From the NCBI RefSeq assembly GCF_008298015.1, contig NZ_VTPX01000003.1, positions 130,290-194,289 of the forward strand: 64,000 bases of DNA. The letters run 5' to 3'. Both the position numbers and the translations under genes were made by a program. The stretch's first letter is position 1. Every line of letters starts with the position of its first letter. Of the stretch, positions 58,361 through 64,000 are shown piece by piece. The DNA is from Salinicola corii. GTDB lineage: Bacteria > Pseudomonadota > Gammaproteobacteria > Pseudomonadales > Halomonadaceae. The notes under the pieces were generated by a model. It did not search any database and had not been told where the DNA came from. It saw only the letters and a program-made list of their open reading frames with translations.

Positions 58361-60514
58361 ATGCTCGACGAATCCCTCAAGCAGGAAATCCAGGAGGCTT
58401 ACCGGCGCGTGCTCGAAGGGCTGGAGCTCACGCCGCGCTACGGCCAGCGCCTGATGATCGCGGAGATCGCGCGCACGCTGGCGTCGATCGAGCGGGACGA
58501 GCAGGGGCGCCGGACCTCCAACGAACACGTCTGCGTGCTGGAAGCGGGTACCGGAACCGGCAAGACCCTCGCCTATCTGCTGGCGGCGCTGCCGGTGGCC
58601 AAGGCCCGTGGCAAGCGGCTGGTCATCGCCACTGCCACGGTGGCGCTGCAGGAGCAGGTGCTCAATCAGGACCTGCCGATGCTCAAGGCCCACAGCGGCC
58701 TCGACTTCGAGTACGCGCTGGCCAAGGGCCGCGGCCGTTACCTGTGCGTGGCCAAGCTGGATCAGGCGCTGGAAGGCGTAGAGCCCAATCCGACGCTGTC
58801 GCTGTTCGAGCAGACCATCGCCACCGATGCGGGCGGCGACTTTCCGCAGTTGATCCAGGAGATGGCCGATACCTACGCTTCCGGCAACTGGGAAGGGGAT
58901 CGGGACAGCTGGCCGGTCGCCATCGACGACCGGGACTGGCGTCGGCTGACCGTGGACCACCGCCAGTGCACCAACCGCCGCTGCGGGCATTTCGGGGCCT
59001 GCGCCTATTTTCGCTCGCGCCGGCATCTCGAGCAGGCCGACATTATCGTCGCCAACCATGACCTGGTGCTGGCGGATCTCGCGCTGGGTGGGGGAATGGT
59101 GCTGCCGTCGCCCAAGGACTGCATCTATGTCTTCGACGAGGGACATCACCTGCCGGACAAGGCGCTGGATCACTTCTATCACCGCTTCGGTATCAATAGC
59201 ACCTTGCGCTGGCTGCGCACGCTGAAGAAGTCGCTGACCGAATTGAACACCGCGTTGGGCGCCCAGCCCACGCTGGCGCGACTGCTGGCGGCGTTCCCCG
59301 AGCGGATCGCCGCGCTGGAACCTCGGCTGGGTGACGCTTATGCCATGGGGCACCAGATCGCCGGGCTGAGCGCGGGTGCCGGCGACGAAACCCAGCATTT
59401 TCGCTTTCCCAACGGTCGCGCGCCCGAACCACTGGTCGAGCTCGCCCAGCAACTGGTCATTCCGTTTGCCGAGCTGTCGCGGGATCTCGAGACCATGAGC
59501 GATATTCTGCGCGAGAGCCTGGACCCGGATAAATCGACCGGGCTGCCCAAGGAGCAGGCCGAGCCCTGGCTGCCGCTGACGGCGCTGCTCCATGGGCGCG
59601 CCCTGGAGGCTCACTCGCTGTGGTCCGCCATGGCCAAGCCGGATCCGGAGGGACAGGCACCGCAGGCGCGCTGGCTGACGTTCCAGAGCTTCGCTGGAGA
59701 ACCGGAGCTCACCTTTTCGGCCAGCCCGGTATCGGCGGCGGAAACCCTGGCCCGCCATCTGTGGGGGAGCTGCTATGGCGCGGTGGTGACGTCTGCCACG
59801 CTGACGGCGCTCAATCGCTTCGAACGACTTCAGGAGCGGGCGGGGTTGGCCAACCGTTACCGCTACCAACGCCTGCCAAGCCCGTTCGACTATTCCCGCG
59901 CGATTCTCAGCGTGCCGCGAGAGGCCGTCGAGCCGGGGGATGCCATGGTCCACGATCGCTCGATCGTCCAGTTCATCGAAGGCCTGGGTGACGATGAAGC
60001 GGTACTGGTGCTGTTTTCGTCACGCAAGCAGCTGCGCAGTGTCGCCGATGCGCTGGAGGAGCCGTGGGCCTCGCGGCTGCTCTCCCAGGATCGATTGCCC
60101 AAAAGAGAGCTGCTGGAGCGCCATCGCGTTGCCGTCGACGCGGGCAAGGGTAGCCTGATCTTCGGTCTGGCGAGCTTCGCCGAGGGGATCGACCTGCCGG
60201 GGCGTTATCTGACCCACGTGGTGATCACCCGGCTGCCATTCTCGGTGCCGGACGATCCGGTCGGCGCCACGCTGGCCGAATGGATCGAAAGCCAGGGCGG
60301 CAACCCGTTCATGCGGATTTCGGTACCGGATGCGTCGATCAAGCTGGTGCAGGCGTGCGGGCGGCTGATCCGCAAGGAGAACGACAGCGGCCGCATCTCG
60401 CTGCTGGACCGGCGCGTGCTGACGCGTCGCTACGGCAAGGCGTTGCTGGATGCGCTACCACCGTTTCGACGTCAGATCGACGGGGTGGAAGCGGGCGAGC
60501 CGGTCCGGAACTGA
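58361..60514 (+). CDS. dinG: ATP-dependent helicase DinG
   Basis: A 717-residue XPD-like SF2 helicase. Walker A AGTGTGKT (62-69) and the DEGHH box are present. The 4Fe-4S cysteines Cys129, Cys203, Cys208 and Cys214 have exactly the spacing of E. coli DinG (120, 194, 199, 205). The C-terminal half has the motif VI QACGRLIRKEND. It unwinds R-loops and forked DNA. Start chosen at ATG 58361 (MLDESLKQEI) by likeness to relatives; a GTG 13 codons upstream is possible. It is LexA-controlled in E. coli, but I see no SOS box here. Confidence 0.95.
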   Translation: MLDESLKQEIQEAYRRVLEGLELTPRYGQRLMIAEIARTLASIERDEQGRRTSNEHVCVLEAGTGTGKTLAYLLAALPVAKARGKRLVIATATVALQEQVLNQDLPMLKAHSGLDFEYALAKGRGRYLCVAKLDQALEGVEPNPTLSLFEQTIATDAGGDFPQLIQEMADTYASGNWEGDRDSWPVAIDDRDWRRLTVDHRQCTNRRCGHFGACAYFRSRRHLEQADIIVANHDLVLADLALGGGMVLPSPKDCIYVFDEGHHLPDKALDHFYHRFGINSTLRWLRTLKKSLTELNTALGAQPTLARLLAAFPERIAALEPRLGDAYAMGHQIAGLSAGAGDETQHFRFPNGRAPEPLVELAQQLVIPFAELSRDLETMSDILRESLDPDKSTGLPKEQAEPWLPLTALLHGRALEAHSLWSAMAKPDPEGQAPQARWLTFQSFAGEPELTFSASPVSAAETLARHLWGSCYGAVVTSATLTALNRFERLQERAGLANRYRYQRLPSPFDYSRAILSVPREAVEPGDAMVHDRSIVQFIEGLGDDEAVLVLFSSRKQLRSVADALEEPWASRLLSQDRLPKRELLERHRVAVDAGKGSLIFGLASFAEGIDLPGRYLTHVVITRLPFSVPDDPVGATLAEWIESQGGNPFMRISVPDASIKLVQACGRLIRKENDSGRISLLDRRVLTRRYGKALLDALPPFRRQIDGVEAGEPVRN

Positions 60515-60542
60515 TCGCTGAGCGAGGCCTCTTCGCCGTTGT

Positions 60543-60580
60543 GAAAACGCCCGATGCTGGAACCAGCATCGGGCGTTTTC
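60543..60580. terminator. Bidirectional terminator after dinG
   Basis: A 17- to 18-bp perfect stem (GAAAACGCCCGATGCTGG mirrored) around AA, with T residues on both strands. It lies 28 bases behind dinG and 41 bases behind the convergent DAHP synthase gene. Confidence 0.9.
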
Positions 60581-60600
60581 CCTTATCGACCCTTGCGAGT

Positions 60601-60624
60601 TGATCCGTTATCGATAACGGATCA
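60601..60624. repeat. Perfect 24-bp palindrome overlapping the DAHP synthase stop
   Basis: The half TGATCCGTTATC is followed directly by its exact complement. The last three bases are the stop codon of the minus-strand aro gene. It lies beside the dinG/aro terminator. It may be a second hairpin or a protein-binding site. Confidence 0.75.
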
Positions 60625-61704
60625 GTCGCCGGCCTGCAGGCGGTCGCGCAGCGGCGTCTCGAGCTGCTCCGCCATCTGCGTCAGCGTGCGCTCGGTGGTT
60701 GGCCAGTCGATGCAGGCGTCGGTGATCGAAACGCCATACTGGAGCTGACTGCGATCCTCTGGCACCTTCTGGCTGCCCCAGCCGATGTTCGACTCGATCA
60801 TCAGCCCAATGATCGAGCGGTTGCCGTCGAGAATCTGGTGGGTCACGTTCTCCATCACCAACGGCTGCAGCGCTGGATCTTTGTTGGAGTTGGCGTGCGA
60901 GCAGTCGACCATCAGGTTGGCCTTCAGGCCCGCCTTGTGTAGTTCCTGCTCGGCGAGGGTGACGCTGACGCTGTCGTAGTTGGGCTTGCCGTTGCCGCCC
61001 CGCAGCACGACGTGGCCGTAGGCGTTGCCACGGGTGCGAATCACCGCGACCTGGCCTGCCTGGTCGATACCCAGGAAATTGTGCGGGCTGGCCACCGACT
61101 GCAACGCGTTGACGGCCACATCGAGGCTGCCGTCGGTACCGTTCTTGAATCCGACGGGGCCGGAGAGGCCGGAGGCCATCTCGCGATGAGTCTGGGATTC
61201 GGTGGTGCGGGCACCCACCGCGGACCAACTGATGCAGTCCTGCAGATATTGCGGCGAGATGGGATCCAGCGCCTCGGTGGCCAGCGGCAGTCCGATCTCG
61301 GCCAGGTCCACCAGCAGCCGGCGGGCGATATGTAGGCCTTCCTCGATCTCGAACGAGTCGTTGAGGTGCGGATCGTTGATCAGACCTTTCCAGCCCACCG
61401 TGGTACGGGGTTTCTCGAAGTAGACGCGCATCACGATGTAGAGGCTGTCGCTGACCGCATCGGCCAGCTTGCGTAGGCGCCTGGCGTAGTCGCGGGCCGC
61501 ATCCGGGTCGTGGATCGAGCAGGGGCCGATGACGACGAGCAGGCGAGGGTCTTCACGATCGAGAATCCGCTGGATGGTCTGGCGGCCTTCGATGACGGTG
61601 CGTTCGGCGGATTCCGAAAGTGGAATGTTCTGCTTCAACGCCTCCGGGGTAATCAGGAGATCCTGGGAAAGAACGTTGAGATTGTTGACCTGCTGTTCCG
61701 ACAT
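60622..61704 (-). CDS. 3-deoxy-7-phosphoheptulonate (DAHP) synthase, class I (AroF/AroG type)
   Basis: 360 residues. It joins phosphoenolpyruvate and erythrose-4-phosphate, the first step to aromatic amino acids. VVIGPCSIHDP, MRVYFEKPRTTVGWKGLINDP (in parts), GARTTESQTHREMASG, GFKNGTDG and MVDCSHANSNKDP are all typical of the AroF/AroG/AroH group. Which amino acid inhibits it cannot be told safely, so I give no symbol. It is transcribed alone. Confidence 0.95.
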   Translation of the reverse strand: MSEQQVNNLNVLSQDLLITPEALKQNIPLSESAERTVIEGRQTIQRILDREDPRLLVVIGPCSIHDPDAARDYARRLRKLADAVSDSLYIVMRVYFEKPRTTVGWKGLINDPHLNDSFEIEEGLHIARRLLVDLAEIGLPLATEALDPISPQYLQDCISWSAVGARTTESQTHREMASGLSGPVGFKNGTDGSLDVAVNALQSVASPHNFLGIDQAGQVAVIRTRGNAYGHVVLRGGNGKPNYDSVSVTLAEQELHKAGLKANLMVDCSHANSNKDPALQPLVMENVTHQILDGNRSIIGLMIESNIGWGSQKVPEDRSQLQYGVSITDACIDWPTTERTLTQMAEQLETPLRDRLQAGD

Positions 61705-61748
61705 GCTGGGTCCCGTTGGCTCTGGTAGTGACTGCTCGTGAAGCGCGT

Positions 61749-61778
61749 ACTATGGAGGTTCAAGGGTACAAAAATCAA
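61749..61778 (-). promoter_or_regulatory. Possible promoter of the DAHP synthase gene
   Basis: On the minus strand, TTGATT and CATAGT are 18 bases apart (both 4/6), about 45 bases before the ATG. Confidence 0.35.
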
Positions 61779-61892
61779 CTTCGCGAGCCCAGCTGGCGCC
61801 GTCTCCCGGGAATCGGGCGGAAAACTGGCGGCTTGATGGGAGAGGCTAAAACGGCAACACTGGGCCGGCTTCGCGTGCTAATCCTTCGTTTC

Positions 61893-61901
61893 TGTTATAA
61901 G
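61893..61901 (+). promoter_or_regulatory. Extended -10 promoter candidate of rpoE
   Basis: TGTTATAAG contains the TGn extension and a 5/6 -10 box. The leader to rpoE would be about 130 bases. No good -35. Confidence 0.4.
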
Positions 61902-62037
61902 TTGCACGCCTGTCACTGAATCGCGAGCCCCAAGGGCTCCAGGTTGGATCATGAGCGTATTGTCTCCCAGTCACCATAGTTGTCACCGTCGTTTTGCTCT
62001 GCCGCGTCCTGCCCCCAGTCGTTCGGGGAGGCGTTGA

Positions 62038-62643
62038 ATGGGTGTCCGAGAGACCGATCAACAACTCGTCGAGCGCGCGCAGAAGGGAGATACTCGGGCC
62101 TTCGATCTTCTGGTCAAAAAATACCAGCACAAGATTCTCGGGCTGATAAGCCGCTACGTCCAGGACCATTCCGAGGTGCAGGATGTTGCTCAAGAGGCGT
62201 TCATCAAGGCGTATCGCGCCTTGGGAAGTTTTCGTGCCGAGAGCGCCTTCTATACTTGGATGTATCGCATCGCCATCAATACGGCGAAGAACTATCTGGT
62301 GTCCCGTGGGCGACGGCCGCCCGGCAGCGATCTGGACATCAGCGACGCCGAGATCGTCGATCAGAGCGGGCGACTGTCGGATATCGAGTCACCGGAGGCT
62401 GCCATCGCCCGCGACCAGCTCGAGTCTGCCGTGTTCGCGGCGATAGAGCAGTTACCCGACGATTTGCGTACCGCGATCACGTTGCGCGAATTCGATGGCC
62501 TCTCCTATGAAGATATCGCCACGATCATGGAGTGCCCGGTGGGCACGGTCCGTTCGCGAATCTTCCGGGCGCGCGAGGCCGTCGATAGGCATATTGAGCC
62601 ATTGCTGGAACATGGCGCCCAGAATGCTGTCAATGGCTCCTGA
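62038..62643 (+). CDS. rpoE: RNA polymerase sigma factor RpoE (AlgU)
   Basis: 201 residues of the ECF group 2. Region 2 (LVKKYQHKILGLISRYV, DVAQEAFIKAYRAL) and region 4 (LPDDLRTAITLREFDGLSYEDIA) are close to E. coli sigma-E and Pseudomonas AlgU. It directs envelope-stress genes and is held by RseA at the inner membrane. A GGGGAGGCG stretch precedes the ATG. The anti-sigma gene follows after an unusually long 289 bases. Confidence 0.96.
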   Translation: MGVRETDQQLVERAQKGDTRAFDLLVKKYQHKILGLISRYVQDHSEVQDVAQEAFIKAYRALGSFRAESAFYTWMYRIAINTAKNYLVSRGRRPPGSDLDISDAEIVDQSGRLSDIESPEAAIARDQLESAVFAAIEQLPDDLRTAITLREFDGLSYEDIATIMECPVGTVRSRIFRAREAVDRHIEPLLEHGAQNAVNGS

Positions 62644-62720
62644 GTCCCGCTGGCACCGCTGCTCGGGTGGGTTCGCCCGATCCCGCTCGACGATGGGGTC
62701 ACGAAAGATGAATCGAAAAT

Positions 62721-62747
62721 GAACTGTTGCCGGTTTCCGTCGTCATA
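62721..62747 (+). promoter_or_regulatory. Sigma-E-like promoter candidate before rseA
   Basis: GAACTG (62721-62726) matches the sigma-E/AlgU -35 GAACTT at 5/6. TCATA follows after 16 bases and matches the -10 TCTGA at 3/5. It could let sigma-E drive its own anti-sigma factor. Confidence 0.35.
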
Positions 62748-62932
62748 GTGGTGCAGGCGATAGTCAAGGCGTCGTCGACTGGTGACATGACAGGCGATCA
62801 AGGGCCGGTGAAGAGGGAGTGGGCTGGCGCGTTGCGGTCTTGCGACTGCGATGACGCGCCTTCAGGTGTTGCCCTGGGTGTCGCCGTCATTCAACACGTG
62901 GCAAGCCGCAAGGCGAGTGTGAGGGTGTGACT

Positions 62933-63700
62933 ATGAAGCAGGTACACGAATCGTTCTCCGCATTGATGGACAACGAGGCCGATGAATTCGATCTGAGACG
63001 AGTACTCAAGACATTGGATGCCTCGTCGCAGGAATCCGATACCTGGCGTCGATACCATCTGGCGCGTAGCATGATACGGCGCGAGCGCGATGCGATCGTC
63101 GATATCGATATTTCCGGCGACGTGATGGCCGCGCTGGTGGACGAACCGGTGCCGGTCCAGGAGCCAGCCGGTCAGCCGGGCAAACGCCACTCCTTCTCCA
63201 TGATGGGTGGCGCCGCCGTCGCTGCCGCCGTGTCGTTGATGGTGATTACGGGAGTCCAGGTATACAACGGCCAGTTCGGCGGCGACACCACGACGGCTTC
63301 CGATGTCGCGACGAGTAGCGGGAATGCCCCTCAGGGCGGAGGCGTGCAGGCCTCGCTGGCCGTCGATGCCGCGCCCAATGACCAGAGCGGTGCGATGCAG
63401 GCTTCCATGCAGGCGCCGGTATCAAACGGGTTGCCCTATTCGCTGGATGGCGGCGGCTTGGGTAACGGTAACGGCCTGATGACTGTCGGTGAACAGGTCA
63501 TGCGGCCGATGTTTCTGTCACCAAATGCCCGCCAGTCGCCCAGCGTCGATCTCGAGCAGGCGCAAACGCTGGAATCCTATCTCGAACGTCACTCGATCGG
63601 TGCCGCCTACAGCACGGGTGACAACTGGATGCCGCTACTTCGTACGCCAGGTTCGCTGTCCGCGCAGGCGGATGGGGCTGGAGCCACGGAAGCGCGCTGA
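62933..63700 (+). CDS. rseA: Anti-sigma-E factor RseA (MucA)
   Basis: 255 residues. The N-terminal sigma-binding domain (ESFSALMDNEADEFDLRRVL, TWRRYHLARSMIR) is cytoplasmic. A membrane helix lies at about 89-108, and the periplasmic part is Gly/Ser/Gln-rich. Longer than E. coli RseA (216). Regulated proteolysis by DegS and RseP releases sigma-E. The ATG at 62933 is 7 bases behind GAGGG. It shares one base with rseB. Confidence 0.9.
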   Translation: MKQVHESFSALMDNEADEFDLRRVLKTLDASSQESDTWRRYHLARSMIRRERDAIVDIDISGDVMAALVDEPVPVQEPAGQPGKRHSFSMMGGAAVAAAVSLMVITGVQVYNGQFGGDTTTASDVATSSGNAPQGGGVQASLAVDAAPNDQSGAMQASMQAPVSNGLPYSLDGGGLGNGNGLMTVGEQVMRPMFLSPNARQSPSVDLEQAQTLESYLERHSIGAAYSTGDNWMPLLRTPGSLSAQADGAGATEAR

Positions 63701-64000
63701 TGCTTCGGTTTTACCTTGGGGCTGTGGCTATCAGTCTGTTCACGCTGCCGGGCGCCGTGCTGGCGCAGTCGCACGGCGAGGCAAGAGCGGCCACGGAGAG
63801 CTTCGACTGTCGCGAGTTGGCCAAAGCGGATGATGACGTCTCTCCCAGGGCGCTGTTCCTGCGAAGCCTCTGGGCCAGCCACTGCTACAACTTCCAGGCC
63901 CGCGCCGTACGCATCAGCTACGATGGCGTCAGGACGCTGGCGCTGACCCATCGGGTGGAGAAAGGTGTCGAGACCGAAGTCGCCCGGTTTCTCGACGGCC
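63700..64000 (+). CDS. rseB: Sigma-E regulatory protein RseB (MucB), N-terminal part
   Basis: The first 100 residues, cut by the window end. A signal peptide ends near residue 23 (GAVLAQ). Then comes the start of the MucB/RseB domain with SLWASHCYNFQARAVRISYDG. RseB binds RseA in the periplasm and shields it from DegS. Start and rseA stop overlap (TGATG). Confidence 0.85.
   Translation, partial: MLRFYLGAVAISLFTLPGAVLAQSHGEARAATESFDCRELAKADDDVSPRALFLRSLWASHCYNFQARAVRISYDGVRTLALTHRVEKGVETEVARFLDG

Larger units (their letters stand above)
61705..62037. other. Divergent region between DAHP synthase and rpoE
   Basis: 333 bases with no convincing gene; a 67-codon frame at 61716-61919 looks like noncoding sequence. 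It holds a minus-strand promoter candidate (61749-61778) and a plus-strand extended -10 (61893-61901). I found no good sigma-E (GAACTT/TCTGA) promoter for rpoE here. Confidence 0.55.

Noticed and set aside
57398-59953. An 851-codon open frame opposite rhlB and dinG
   Set aside because: It spans two clear plus-strand genes and the gap between them, with no recognisable domains. It arises from GC-rich codon structure.
61716-61919. A 67-codon frame between the DAHP synthase gene and rpoE
   Set aside because: It covers both promoter candidates and has no recognisable family or ribosome site.
61705-62037. Classical sigma-E promoter for rpoE autoregulation
   Set aside because: I looked for GAACTT-N16/17-TCTGA and found only poor matches, so I did not list one.
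62727-62930. A 67-codon frame in the rpoE-rseA gap
   Set aside because: No good start site and no similarity that I recognise; I treat the gap as regulatory.

Overview
The window is a GC-rich, densely coded stretch of chromosome with no rRNA, tRNA, CRISPR array, insertion sequence or phage gene that I can see. Gene content and order point to a gammaproteobacterium close to Halomonadaceae (Halomonas/Chromohalobacter/Salinicola type). The evidence is a complete sodium-pumping NQR operon, SthA transhydrogenase and an E. coli-like RNase E, in an order that closely follows the Pseudomonas block gapB-nqr-sth-lolCD-comEC-lpxK-kdsB-murB-rne-rluC-rpmF-plsX-fab-tmk-holB-tatD-etf. The genus is an inference from gene order and protein similarity recalled from memory.

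Layout. 1-9240: GapB-type glyceraldehyde-3-phosphate dehydrogenase, then nqrABCDEF with its two maturation genes apbE (flavin transferase) and nqrM (iron delivery), which together build a Na+-pumping NADH:quinone oxidoreductase. 9300-13800: soluble transhydrogenase sthA, a Tus-like replication-terminus protein, and the agmatine-to-putrescine pair aguA-aguB. 14000-24640: envelope genes lolC-lolD, a DUF2062 membrane protein, comEC, msbA-lpxK, and trm112-like/kdsB/phosphatase/murB. 24750-28900: rne on the minus strand and a 776-base non-coding gap. 28900-42900: rluC, HAD phosphatase, sppA, maf, then the fatty-acid and replication cluster yceD-rpmF-plsX-fabD-fabG-acpP-fabF-pabC-mltG-tmk-holB-tatD-DUF1285. 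42900-46070: a UvrD/Rep-family helicase and a sulfurtransferase. 46180-50050: the electron-transfer-flavoprotein system, ETF-QO diverging from etfB-etfA. 50300-55460: a six-gene energy-transduction operon of the Vibrio TonB2 type (DUF3450, TtpC-like, ExbB, ExbD, TonB, TPR). 55500-60500: xthA with a coupled small basic protein, rhlB and dinG. 60600-64000: DAHP synthase, then rpoE-rseA-rseB, the last cut by the window end.

How the genes work together. GapB, NQR, SthA and the ETF chain handle NAD(P)H and electrons entering the quinone pool. The msbA/lpxK/kdsB/lol/murB/mltG set builds lipid A, Kdo, lipoprotein and murein, and the fab/plsX cluster supplies the acyl chains. RpoE-RseAB senses envelope damage.

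The window is mostly ordinary core genome, and I found no clearly new multi-gene system. The oddities most worth checking are: a near-perfect in-frame duplication of the end of etfA lying just behind its stop codon; a Tus-like gene whose predicted promoter contains a Ter-like core; a near-consensus promoter that would start the yceD-rpmF-plsX-fab transcript almost at the yceD ATG, flanked by an inverted repeat; a serine in place of the flavin-bearing threonine of NqrC; a sigma-E-like promoter in the unusually long rpoE-rseA gap; and several perfect palindromes at gene ends.
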